Assembly: GCF_009882945.1 (NCBI RefSeq)
Contig: NZ_WTUY01000005.1
Coordinates: 289,816-353,815, forward strand
Length of the DNA: 64,000 nt
Source: Alcanivorax sp. DP30
Lineage (GTDB): Bacteria > Pseudomonadota > Gammaproteobacteria > Pseudomonadales > Alcanivoracaceae
Reading direction: 5' to 3'
Position 1 is the first letter of the stretch; every line of letters begins with the position of its first letter. Shown here piece by piece: positions 19,303 through 27,810 of this stretch. The notes below the pieces were generated by a model. That model did no database searches, was not told the origin of the DNA, and was given only the letters and a program-made list of their open reading frames with translations. The translations under genes were made by a program, and so were the position numbers.

Positions 19303-21075
19303 TCAGCTTACCGGGGTGTGTGGGGGCTGCAAGTCCTCTTCGCGTTTAGGGGGCTGTTGTTCGATGCATTCCGGTGCCAGATCCTGCATGGCCAGGTAGT
19401 GGGTCAGGTAGATCTTGCCGCTGAGTTGTTCGGTAAAGTCGGCCCGTTTCATCTGGTCCATCACCGGGCCCTTGATCTCCGAGAAGTGAAGGGTGATGCC
19501 CGCGTCGTTTAGTCTGCGGTTGAGGCTGAGCAGTCCGTCAATGGCACTGGCATCAAGATGGTTGATGGCGGTGCCCATCAGGATCACGTGTTCGGTCTGT
19601 GGTCGTTGCAGCGCCGCATCGTAAATCTGGTCTTCCAGACGGCGGATGTTGGCGAAGTACAGGGATTCGTCGATGCGCATGCCCAGAATTCGTGGTGAGA
19701 CCTTCACCTCGTGGCGCTGCACATTGCGGAAATGCTCGGTGCCGGGCACCAGACCAATCTCGGCCACATGGGGCTGGTTGGTGCGCCACAGATACAGGGC
19801 CAGGGAGCTGATCACTCCGGCCATGACGCCGGCTTCCACGCCCCAGCCCAGTACACCGACTATGGTGATCATCATGGCGGTGAAATCCAGCCTGGAGAAA
19901 TGCCAGGTGTGCCTGAGGGTGGGCAGGTCCACCAGCGACAACACCGCCACCACAATGGTGGCGGCCAGGGTGGCCTTGGGCAGGAACACGAATAGCCCGG
20001 TGAGAAACAGTGCTGTCAGTGCGATGCCGATGGCGGTGAAGACACCGGCCATGGGGGTCTGGGCGCCGGCGTCGAAGTTCACCACCGAGCGGGAAAATCC
20101 ACCGGTTACCGGGAAGCCGCCGCTGAAGGCGCTGGCCAGGTTGGCGGTGCCCAGGCCCATCAGTTCCTGGTCCGGATTAATGCGCTGGCGCCGCTTGGCC
20201 GCCAGGGTCTGGGCCACGGAAATGGATTCCACAAATCCGATCAGGCTGATCAGCAGGGCAGGGACCAACAGTTGCTGCCACAGCCCCAGGTCCATGGTGG
20301 GCAGGATGAAGCCGGGCAGGCCTCCGGGGATGTCTCCGACAATGGCCATGCCGTCCTGATCCAGACGCAAGCTGGCGGCAAGCAGGGTGGTGACCAGCAC
20401 CGCCAGTACCGGCCCGGCCTTGCTGATCAGGTCCGCCCAGAATGGCGACAGCCCCATTTTTTGCAGCAGGGGCTTGAACGATTTGCGCACCCAGAACAGG
20501 AAGGCGGTGGCAAGGCCACCCAGAATCACCGTGGGCCCGTGAATATCGGGCAGGTGATGGTAAAGAGATGCCCCCAGTTCATAGAGATTGTGTCCACTGA
20601 GGGGCACGCCCAACAGGTGCTTGAGCTGGCTGGCAGCAATCAGGATGCCGGAGGCGGTGATAAAGCCGCTGACCACCGGGTGCGATAACAGGTTGGCAAT
20701 CCAGCCCAGTTTGAACAGGGCCATGAGCATCAGGATGGCACCGGACAGGGCGGCCAGAATAATGGCTGCAGCAATGTATTCCGGCGTGCCAGCCGCAGCA
20801 ATTTCACTGGCGGCGGCGGCGGTCATCAGCGATGCCACGGCTACCGGGCCCACGGCCAGAGTGCGGCTGGAGCCAAATACGGCATAGGCCACCAGTGGCA
20901 GAATGCTGGCGTAGAGCCCCACTTCCGGGGGCAGGCCGGTGAGCATGGCGTAGGCCAGGCTCTGCGGTATCAGCATGATGGTCACGATGATCGCCGCGAC
21001 ACCATCCTGGGCCGCGGTCTGCCGGTTATAAAGCGGCAGCCATCGGGAAGCGGCTACCCAGCCAGGAAGTTTCAT
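19303..21075 (-). CDS. SulP family anion permease with STAS domain
   Basis: A 590-residue inner-membrane transporter. The N-terminal part (about 20-410) has ten or more membrane segments with the SulP signature YAMLTGLPPEVGLYASILP. A cytoplasmic STAS domain follows (about 440-560, core VILMGTAINHLDASAIDG). SulP proteins carry sulfate, bicarbonate or other anions. In this operon export of sulfite or sulfate made by the upstream oxidation enzymes is the natural guess. An upstream GTG at 21078 would add one residue. It lies 9 bases from sqr. Confidence 0.9.
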   Translation of the reverse strand: MKLPGWVAASRWLPLYNRQTAAQDGVAAIIVTIMLIPQSLAYAMLTGLPPEVGLYASILPLVAYAVFGSSRTLAVGPVAVASLMTAAAASEIAAAGTPEYIAAAIILAALSGAILMLMALFKLGWIANLLSHPVVSGFITASGILIAASQLKHLLGVPLSGHNLYELGASLYHHLPDIHGPTVILGGLATAFLFWVRKSFKPLLQKMGLSPFWADLISKAGPVLAVLVTTLLAASLRLDQDGMAIVGDIPGGLPGFILPTMDLGLWQQLLVPALLISLIGFVESISVAQTLAAKRRQRINPDQELMGLGTANLASAFSGGFPVTGGFSRSVVNFDAGAQTPMAGVFTAIGIALTALFLTGLFVFLPKATLAATIVVAVLSLVDLPTLRHTWHFSRLDFTAMMITIVGVLGWGVEAGVMAGVISSLALYLWRTNQPHVAEIGLVPGTEHFRNVQRHEVKVSPRILGMRIDESLYFANIRRLEDQIYDAALQRPQTEHVILMGTAINHLDASAIDGLLSLNRRLNDAGITLHFSEIKGPVMDQMKRADFTEQLSGKIYLTHYLAMQDLAPECIEQQPPKREEDLQPPHTPVS

Positions 21076-21084
21076 CACTGTGCC

Positions 21085-22317
21085 CTACAGCTTTTCCGGT
21101 TTTGCCAGCCATTCGTGCCCTTTCAGCATCATGGAGAAGTAGATGCGTGGCATGGCGTAGCGCTTGAGCCACCACATGCTGGTGCGGGCCACAGCAGGGT
21201 TGAGCGGGAAGCTCGGTTGCAGCTTGCCACCATAACCAAACTCGGCCAGCACCACCTTGCCCTGTTCCACGGTGAGCGGGCAGGCGCCGTATCCGGTGTA
21301 GCGGGCGGTCATGGGGCGGTTGTCGAGGTGGGCGAGCAGGTTTTCTGCTACCACTGGCGCCTGCTTGCGCACGGCGGCCGCGGTCTTGGCATTGCTGGCA
21401 CCACATGCATCTCCCAGGCTGAATACATTGGTGTAATGGGGGTGTTGCAGGGAGGCCTCATCCACGGCGACCCAGCCGCCTTCATTGGCCAGTTCGCTGT
21501 CGCGGATGAATGCCGGGGCGCGCTGCGGTGGCACCACATGGAGCATGTCGAAGGATTCGGTACGCTCGCGGGTGCTGCCGTCTTCAGCGGTATCACGGAA
21601 GGTGGCAGTCTTCGCCGGACCATCCACGGCAATCAGGGTGCTGGTGAAATTCAGGTTGGCGCCGTAGCGCTTCACGTATTCCATCAGCGGTGGCACAAAC
21701 TCGGACACACCGAACAGTACGCCGCCGGTATTGTGAAACTGCACGTCAATGTCGCCCAGGTGGCCCTGCTTCTCCCAATGATGACAGGACAGGTACATGG
21801 CTTTTTGCGGGGCGCCGGCACACTTGATGGGCATGGCCGGTTGGGTAAACAGGGCACGGCCTTTCTTGAGCGATTGCACGCACTCCCAGGTGTAGGGTGC
21901 CAGGTCGTAACGGTAGTTGCTGGTGACACCGTTCTTGCCCAGGGTCTCTTGCAGGCCGGCAATGGCGCCCCAGTCAAGTTCCAGGCCGGGGGCCACCACC
22001 AGGCTCCGATAGCTCAGATGCTGGCCATTGTCCAGGGCCACCAGGTTGTGCTGCGGCAGGAAGCGTGTCACCCGGTTGCGAATCCACTTGGCATTAAACG
22101 GGATCAGCGAGGCAGTGGAGCGGCAGGTTTCAGCGGGGTTGAAACAACCGCCCCCCACTAGCGTCCAGGCCGGTTGATAATAATGGCGATCGCTGGGCTC
22201 CACGATCGCCATGGACAGAGAGGGGTTGCGCTTGAGCAGGCTGGCCGCCGCTGCGATGCCGGCAGCGCCGCCACCCACTACCACCACGTCCCAGACAGAC
22301 ATCTCATCCATTGGCAT
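21085..22317 (-). CDS. sqr: Sulfide:quinone oxidoreductase, type II (SQOR-like)
   Basis: A 410-residue FAD-dependent oxidoreductase. The dinucleotide site is VVVVGGGAAGIAAA (11-24). Two redox cysteines are visible: C166 in IKCAGAPQKAMYLS and C305 in GDACGASNAKTAAAV, the same layout as mitochondrial SQOR (the two-cysteine type II class). It oxidises sulfide at the membrane, gives electrons to quinone and passes sulfane sulfur to a thiol such as glutathione. It lies 10 bases after the persulfide dioxygenase gene, whose product would use the resulting persulfide. GGAG precedes the ATG at 22317. Confidence 0.93.
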   Translation of the reverse strand: MPMDEMSVWDVVVVGGGAAGIAAAASLLKRNPSLSMAIVEPSDRHYYQPAWTLVGGGCFNPAETCRSTASLIPFNAKWIRNRVTRFLPQHNLVALDNGQHLSYRSLVVAPGLELDWGAIAGLQETLGKNGVTSNYRYDLAPYTWECVQSLKKGRALFTQPAMPIKCAGAPQKAMYLSCHHWEKQGHLGDIDVQFHNTGGVLFGVSEFVPPLMEYVKRYGANLNFTSTLIAVDGPAKTATFRDTAEDGSTRERTESFDMLHVVPPQRAPAFIRDSELANEGGWVAVDEASLQHPHYTNVFSLGDACGASNAKTAAAVRKQAPVVAENLLAHLDNRPMTARYTGYGACPLTVEQGKVVLAEFGYGGKLQPSFPLNPAVARTSMWWLKRYAMPRIYFSMMLKGHEWLAKPEKL

Positions 22318-22327
22318 GGCGCGCTCC

Positions 22328-23194
22328 TTATAATGCGTTCAGCGGAATTTTCAGGTAGCTGACGCCGTTGTCTTCTGCGGGGGGCAGGTGGCCAGCGCGC
22401 ATGTTGACCTGCACCGACGGCAGGATCAGGCGCGGCATGTCCAGAGTGGCATCGCGGGTTTCTCGCATGGTGACAAAGTCTTCCTCGCTGACACCTTCGT
22501 GCACATGAATGTTGTGCTGGCGTTGATCGCCCACGGTGGTTTCCCAGACAAACTCCTGGCGGCTCTCCGGCAGGTAGTCGTGGCACAGGAACATGCGGGT
22601 TTCGTCCGGCAGGGCCAGCAGTTTCTGGATGGACTGATACAGGGTGCGAGCATCACCACCGGGGAAATCGCAGCGGGCGGTGCCGTAGTCGGGCATGAAC
22701 AGGGTGTCGCCGACGAAGACCGCATCGCCAATCACATGGCTCATGCAAGCCGGGGTGTGGCCTGGCGTGTGAATAGCCCGGGCTTCCAGATTGCCTACCT
22801 TGTAGGTTTCGCCATCCTTGAACAGATGATCGAACTGACGGCCGTCGCGGGCAAACTCGGTGCCGGCGTTGAAGACCTTGCCGAAGGTTTCCTGCACGGT
22901 GCGGATGTGTTCGCCAATGGCCAGCTGGCCACCCACCTGTTGCTGAATCCAGGGCGCAGCAGAGAGATGATCGGCGTGCACGTGGGTTTCCAGCAGCCAG
23001 TCGACGGTGAGGTTTTCCTGTTTCACATAGTCGACGATCTGCTGGGCACTGGCGTGTTCTGTTCGCCCCGCATTGGGGGCGTAATCCAGCACGGAATCCA
23101 CGATGGCGCAGTGGCGGGTTTCCGGATCGGTGACGACATAGCTGACCGTATTGGTGTCGTGATCGAAGAACGCTTTAACTTCTGGGCGTGACAT
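22328..23194 (-). CDS. Persulfide dioxygenase (ETHE1/Blh-like MBL-fold protein)
   Basis: A 288-residue metallo-beta-lactamase-fold enzyme. The metal ligands are HVHADH (H71, H73, D75, H76), H146 in HTPGHTPACM, D163 and H205. ETHE1-type enzymes use a single iron to oxidise glutathione persulfide to sulfite. The gene leads an operon with sqr, a SulP transporter and a DUF442 protein, which explains its role. Unlike Agrobacterium/Xylella Blh it carries no fused DUF442 domain; that domain is encoded separately. No regulator gene is adjacent, but an operator-like palindrome lies upstream. Confidence 0.93.
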   Translation of the reverse strand: MSRPEVKAFFDHDTNTVSYVVTDPETRHCAIVDSVLDYAPNAGRTEHASAQQIVDYVKQENLTVDWLLETHVHADHLSAAPWIQQQVGGQLAIGEHIRTVQETFGKVFNAGTEFARDGRQFDHLFKDGETYKVGNLEARAIHTPGHTPACMSHVIGDAVFVGDTLFMPDYGTARCDFPGGDARTLYQSIQKLLALPDETRMFLCHDYLPESRQEFVWETTVGDQRQHNIHVHEGVSEEDFVTMRETRDATLDMPRLILPSVQVNMRAGHLPPAEDNGVSYLKIPLNAL

Positions 23195-23262
23195 GGTGCT
23201 CTCCCGTTGGGAATCGACAATGTCACAGTTATAGGCCGCCTGGCGACCAAAGTCAAATTAGC

Positions 23263-23274
23263 TATAAGCATATA
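23263..23274. promoter_or_regulatory. Possible ArsR/BigR-type operator
   Basis: TATAAGCATATA is an imperfect 12-base palindrome (10 of 12 positions symmetric) in a markedly AT-rich stretch about 70 bases upstream of the persulfide dioxygenase start. Sulfide-responsive ArsR-family repressors (BigR, SqrR) bind AT-rich palindromes before homologous operons. No such regulator is encoded in the window, so this is a candidate only. Confidence 0.35.
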
Positions 23275-23292
23275 TCAAAAAGAAATATGCGG

Positions 23293-24765
23293 TCATTTCC
23301 TGATTCGGAATCGTGCTCCCGCCACCAGCAAGATCACTGCCAGCACCAGCCAGGGCCAGACGCCGGTGATCATGAACGGGGTCGTGCCCTGGCGGGGCTG
23401 GTACTGACTGAGCAGTACATCCCGCTCAAATTGGGGCAGGGCATCCACCACCTTGCCGTGATCATCAATCACTGCCGTGACCCCGTTATTGGTGCCGCGC
23501 AGTAACCAGCGGCCGGTTTCCAGGGCGCGCATCCGGGCCATCTGGAAATGCTGAAGCGGGCCGGCAGAGGTGCCGAACCAGGCGTCGTTGCTGATGGTAA
23601 TCAGGGCATCGGCGCCATGGCTGCGGCTGGCCACCTGTTCCGGGTAGAGGATCTCATAACAGATAAAAGGCGCGATGGTGTGGCCCAGTGCATTCAGGTT
23701 GGGCTGTGTCGGGTTGCCTGCCGTGAAGCCGGACATGGGCAGGTCAAAGAACGGAATCAGGCCGCGGATCAGCGATTGCATGGGGACATACTCGCCGAAT
23801 GGCACCAGCTTCTGTTTGTGATAGACCCGCTCGAGCCCGTCCTCCCCGCGCAGGGGAATCGCCGCAATGCTGTTGCGGTAGGTGATGCCGCCGTTGTCCA
23901 CCGTGCGCCAGGGGACCCCGGTGATAAAACCACCGCCCCGGGCTGCCAGTGCTTCACCTTCCTGTTCCACAAAATCAGTAATGGTTTGATAGAACTCGGT
24001 GAGCGCCGATTCCGGCCAGATCACCAGATAGCCATCAGGGATGGTGGCGGTGAGATCATGATAGATCTCCCGGGTGCGCTCACGCATGGAGAGCTGCCAC
24101 TTGAGGTCCTGGGGGATATTGCCCTGCACCAGGGCCACTGGCTGCATCTCGCCACTGGGGCGAGTAAAGGTCAGCGTATGGGCGATGCCTGTGCTAGCCA
24201 GTACCAGCACAGACAAGGCCGCGGCCAGCCATCGCTGGGGGCCCGGCAGGCGAAGCTGAATTACCGTGCTGGCGAGCAGAACAGCGGTCAGGGTGAGTAG
24301 CCACACGCCACCGATGGGGGCGAGCGGGGAGAAGGGAGTATCGATCAGGCCATACCCGGCATACAGCCACGGGAAGCCGGTGAGCAACCAGCCTCGCACC
24401 CAATCCAGTACCAGCCAGCTCCCGGCAAAGACCAGGGCGGAGCGCCCCAAACGCCAGCTGACATAAAAACTCAGCCCGTAGAACAGTGCCAGGAAGGCGG
24501 CAAAGATGGCGGTAAACGGAATGGCCATCCACAGCGGCATAAAGCCGTAATCATGCATGGAAACATGCACCCAGCTGATGCCGAAACCGAATATGCCCAG
24601 CCCGTAGAGCCAACCGCGCAGAAAGGCTTCGCGGGCAGAATCGGCCTGTTGCAGGCAGAAAAAGCCGGCGCCGATGCTGACAAACAGCATGGGCCACAGG
24701 TCGTAAGGTGCAAATGCCAAGGGAAAGAGCAGGCCGGCAATCAACGCCAGCAAACGATCTCGCAT
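23293..24765 (-). CDS. lnt: Apolipoprotein N-acyltransferase
   Basis: A 490-residue inner-membrane enzyme that adds the third acyl chain to the N-terminal cysteine of lipoproteins. About seven membrane segments precede and follow a nitrilase-fold domain. The catalytic triad is expected at the Glu in IWPESALTE, the Lys in KQKLVPFGE and the Cys in FICYEILYPE. ATG 24765 is chosen because AGGA lies seven bases upstream; a longer frame to 24900 lacks support. In most gammaproteobacteria lnt directly follows corC; here two membrane-protein genes separate them. Confidence 0.95.
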   Translation of the reverse strand: MRDRLLALIAGLLFPLAFAPYDLWPMLFVSIGAGFFCLQQADSAREAFLRGWLYGLGIFGFGISWVHVSMHDYGFMPLWMAIPFTAIFAAFLALFYGLSFYVSWRLGRSALVFAGSWLVLDWVRGWLLTGFPWLYAGYGLIDTPFSPLAPIGGVWLLTLTAVLLASTVIQLRLPGPQRWLAAALSVLVLASTGIAHTLTFTRPSGEMQPVALVQGNIPQDLKWQLSMRERTREIYHDLTATIPDGYLVIWPESALTEFYQTITDFVEQEGEALAARGGGFITGVPWRTVDNGGITYRNSIAAIPLRGEDGLERVYHKQKLVPFGEYVPMQSLIRGLIPFFDLPMSGFTAGNPTQPNLNALGHTIAPFICYEILYPEQVASRSHGADALITISNDAWFGTSAGPLQHFQMARMRALETGRWLLRGTNNGVTAVIDDHGKVVDALPQFERDVLLSQYQPRQGTTPFMITGVWPWLVLAVILLVAGARFRIRK

Positions 24766-24940
24766 GGAATTCCTCATTTCATACCGGCAAGCCAGCCGCC
24801 TGGCGGTGGGTAATGGAGCTGCCGAAAAAAATTGAATAAAGTGGCAGCAATAATAACGATCAACCGTCGGGGGGAGTTGAACTTTAAACGTTCGACTCAA
24901 TCAGCCCCGAAACCGGAATGATTGCTTTGGGGGCATCATA
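24766..24940. other. Divergent spacer with hairpin (lnt / B-box protein gene)
   Basis: A 175-base divergent promoter region. GCTGCC at about 24812 pairs with GGCAGC at about 24842 around an A-rich loop. The plus-strand gene starts at GTG 24941 after GGGGG eight bases upstream. Confidence 0.45.
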
Positions 24941-26323
24941 GTGAATCGCTTTTGCAAGTACCATCCGGGCACGGAAGCGCTCTGGTTTTGTGTTCATGAT
25001 GGGCTGTTTCTGTGTCAGCAATGTGTGGATGGCCATGATGACAATTACCACGAGGCCCGTTGCCTGCTGTGTAACCAGTCTGTTGAGCCCACCGAGCAGG
25101 AAGGCTCTTCGCCGCTCTGGCAGCAGGTGGATCAATACCTGCAATATCCTCTGAATTTCAAACTGCTGCCGGTGTTGCTGATCTGGGCTGTGGTGGCGGC
25201 AGTGATTCCTCCTCTTCCCATGTTGCTTGCCTTCACTGTTTTGGGCGGTATACCGGCGTTTGGTTTTGCTCAGGCGATCATGGCAGACAAGGCGCAGCCA
25301 CGACGCAGTCATCAGCGTGGACGGCTGCCGGGCTGGCAGGATCTGTCATCGGGTCTGGGTTGGAAAGGGGCTCTGTTGCAGGCAGTGCCGGCCATCATAT
25401 TGCTGACTGCAGCAGTGACCGTGATGATCTGGGTATCGGCCCCTGTCGGCCTGGTATTAGGGGTGGTAGCCATGTTGCTGATGCCAGCCCTGTGGTTATC
25501 GATTCAGGTTCAGGGGGTTGATCCAGGTGCCTGGGCGGCAGCGCTGACTTACATGGTTTCTGCCCCCCGGGATTATCTGGCGGCCGCATTGCTGGGCGCG
25601 GTCGGCTGGTTGTCCAGTGTGGCGATAGTCATGGTGCTCATGGATGTCCTGCCCGAACCGCTTGTTCAGGCGGTGGGCGGCGCTCTGGCCGGATACTGGT
25701 GGCTCTCCCTGGCAGCAGCTTGTGCTGCCATGCTGGGGCGTCACGGTCGTCTCTGGGGGTTGAATCCCGGTGCAACCAGGGTGACCCAGCCTCTGGCAGA
25801 GCGACGCCAGCGTGTCCTGCTTTGTGCTGGTCGTTTCGAGAAAGTGTTGCTGTCCACGGCGAAGGTGGTGAAAACAAAGAAAGCCAGGCTGGCGGACTGG
25901 AAACAGTACGATCAATTGCTGCGGATTACAGGAAAAGACCAGGAGCGCCAGCAGCAGGTGGAGCCATACCTGGATGCGCTGGTTGTGGCCGGAGACTGGG
26001 CGACCGTGATGCAAGTGCTTAATGAGCAGCGTCAGCGGGATGCCAGTTGGTTGCCTGCGGCACCGTCAATCAGGCTGGCCATCGCTCAGGGGGTTTACGA
26101 TCAGGCGCCGAAGATGGCGGTAGCTCTGCTCAAGGATCTGCACCAGCGTCACCCGGATTTCACCGGGTTGGGGGAGGCGTATTTGTTGCTGGCCAAAACC
26201 CTGAATGAAAAATTTGGCCTTGCCGGTAAAGCGGAGCAGTATCTGCGCTTTGTGGAAGGGCATTGCCGGGAAGCGAAATTGCGGATGCAGGTGAGCGAGT
26301 TGCGACAGGCATGGTCAGAATAG
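24941..26323 (+). CDS. B-box zinc-finger membrane protein with C-terminal helical repeat region
   Basis: A 460-residue protein I cannot assign to a named family. Residues 5-37 fit the B-box pattern exactly: C5-x2-H8-x8-C17-x2-D20-x4-C25-x2-C28-x3-H32-x4-H37, followed by C41-x2-C44. Four or more hydrophobic segments lie at about 70-105, 145-185 and 215-255. The C-terminal 170 residues are helical and TPR-like (repeats of the AxxGxxxxA type around 350-440). B-box-like fingers in bacteria are known fused to membrane and rhomboid domains; here the neighbour is a rhomboid-like protein encoded convergently 74 bases away. GTG start. Confidence 0.7.
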   Translation: MNRFCKYHPGTEALWFCVHDGLFLCQQCVDGHDDNYHEARCLLCNQSVEPTEQEGSSPLWQQVDQYLQYPLNFKLLPVLLIWAVVAAVIPPLPMLLAFTVLGGIPAFGFAQAIMADKAQPRRSHQRGRLPGWQDLSSGLGWKGALLQAVPAIILLTAAVTVMIWVSAPVGLVLGVVAMLLMPALWLSIQVQGVDPGAWAAALTYMVSAPRDYLAAALLGAVGWLSSVAIVMVLMDVLPEPLVQAVGGALAGYWWLSLAAACAAMLGRHGRLWGLNPGATRVTQPLAERRQRVLLCAGRFEKVLLSTAKVVKTKKARLADWKQYDQLLRITGKDQERQQQVEPYLDALVVAGDWATVMQVLNEQRQRDASWLPAAPSIRLAIAQGVYDQAPKMAVALLKDLHQRHPDFTGLGEAYLLLAKTLNEKFGLAGKAEQYLRFVEGHCREAKLRMQVSELRQAWSE

Positions 26324-26397
26324 TCTTCTGTCTTGACTGGTCAAGGTGGGATCAAATTTTTGATTGTTGTAACTCGACCTTTTTATTTCCGCTGACT
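26324..26397. terminator. Convergent spacer with two short palindromes
   Basis: CTTGAC against GTCAAG at 26332-26345, then ATCAAA against TTTGAT at about 26350-26364, followed by pyrimidine-rich sequence with a T-run (CTTTTTATTTC). It probably ends transcripts from the two converging genes, though neither stem is strong. Confidence 0.4.
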
Positions 26398-27810
26398 CTA
26401 GTCCGGCAGCGCCTTGGCCCGGTGATTCAGTCCTTCCCTGAGCAAAGCTTCCCGTAGAATCTGTAGCGCCGTTTTGCAGTGTTCCTTCTCGGCTGGGTTC
26501 GCGGCGTGTTGCATGGCAAGCTGCTCTGCATGCTGGAATTCCCGGGCGTGGGTGAGTGTGATCACCAGTTGCCAGAGGGTGGCTTCCGGTAGTGGTTCTG
26601 CGGTGCGTTGCTTGTACTGTTTCCAGTGATGAACGATCTGGGTGGCCTGGCCTGTATCGTTGGCGTTGTGGTTGAACAGGGCGGTGGCGGTTTGCTGCAA
26701 GTCTTCCTCCGTCGCCTGTCGCATTTGCTGGGCAGTGAAAAGACCTGTGAGTGCGTCAAACAGCTGCGGATCGGTTTTCAGTGCGTCCTGGAAATGCCGT
26801 TCGGCGCTAGCGCCTTCCAGTTTGCCCAGTGCATCCCATCCCCGCGCCAGGGCCTGCTGTTGATCGGGACTGAGCGATGGTCCGAATTGCCGGGTTTCGG
26901 GTGCAGCATTCTGCCGTGGCTGTATCAGTATGGCGAGCAGGGCGCCGCCAAGACCTGCCAGCAAGCCCGCTGACAGGTTCGCCACCCAGGGCGGCTGGCT
27001 CAAAGTGAGGGCTGCCAGCAGGGTGATCGGAAGCAATACCAGGCTCCAGGCCGGAAGTGTCCGCGTCGTGCGTTTCGTCTTGCCGGTGGGTAGAGAGAAC
27101 ACCACGGGCGTGCGTGATAGGGCGCTAGTGGCTGCAAGCAGCCCAACGATACTGGGAGCCAGACCATGCAGAGGAGCCTGCCCCGGGGTAACCATAATCA
27201 GATAGCCGGCACCTGCCAGCAGGCTGCTGGCTAGCCAGATCACTACGACACGACCCGGGCCTAGCTGTCGTTCAAGGCGCAAAGCCGCCAAGCCAAGTAA
27301 AAACAGTGCCAGCAAGGTCAGCCACAGGGCGCCGCCAGTAAAAGGCGCAGTGAAGAAACGGGATGGACGGGGATCTGCGGCCGGCAGCCCCCAGCGGTAC
27401 AGGGGGGACTGGGCCAGTTGCTGTGGCACCTGGTCGCGCAGCGTTCGCCATTGCTCGATCTGCTGGGCAGACCAGAAGTCGCCGGCACGTTTGTTGCTGT
27501 CTTCGATAAATTGTGGCGACAGAAGCGCGCTGGCATAGGCGTGCGGATTCCCGCTGCGGGCTTGCTCATCCAGGGTTTTGGCCTGCCTGGCGTTGCCGTT
27601 GAAGCGCAACCAGGAAAGATAGTTATTCCACTCCAGTTGTTGTAGGCCGCTGTTTGCATACCAGCTCAGGGCCGTTTGCTGGCCTTGCCCCGAATTCAGG
27701 AACTGGCTGGCCAGCAGCAGGCAACCCAATACCATGAGTGCCCAGGGAAGCGTCTTCCAATTGATGCCGGGACTGTTGTCAGTCGCTGGTCTGTTCTGTG
27801 GTGGGTTCAT
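26398..27810 (-). CDS. Rhomboid-like membrane protein lacking catalytic residues (pseudoprotease) with helical C-terminus
   Basis: A 470-residue protein. Residues about 138-300 follow the rhomboid pattern: an RLERQLGPGR segment (178-187) like the ErrlG loop, then helices TM4 and TM6. The catalytic serine motif GxSG is replaced by GLAP (216-219, alanine at the serine position), and the TM6 histidine is absent (WVANLSAGLLAG, 275-286). A single helix precedes at about 20-40, and the last 160 residues are TPR-like. It should therefore bind, not cut, membrane clients. Its start overlaps the end of corC by 32 bases, implying coupling. The family call rests on pattern, not on a search. Confidence 0.6.
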   Translation of the reverse strand: MNPPQNRPATDNSPGINWKTLPWALMVLGCLLLASQFLNSGQGQQTALSWYANSGLQQLEWNNYLSWLRFNGNARQAKTLDEQARSGNPHAYASALLSPQFIEDSNKRAGDFWSAQQIEQWRTLRDQVPQQLAQSPLYRWGLPAADPRPSRFFTAPFTGGALWLTLLALFLLGLAALRLERQLGPGRVVVIWLASSLLAGAGYLIMVTPGQAPLHGLAPSIVGLLAATSALSRTPVVFSLPTGKTKRTTRTLPAWSLVLLPITLLAALTLSQPPWVANLSAGLLAGLGGALLAILIQPRQNAAPETRQFGPSLSPDQQQALARGWDALGKLEGASAERHFQDALKTDPQLFDALTGLFTAQQMRQATEEDLQQTATALFNHNANDTGQATQIVHHWKQYKQRTAEPLPEATLWQLVITLTHAREFQHAEQLAMQHAANPAEKEHCKTALQILREALLREGLNHRAKALPD

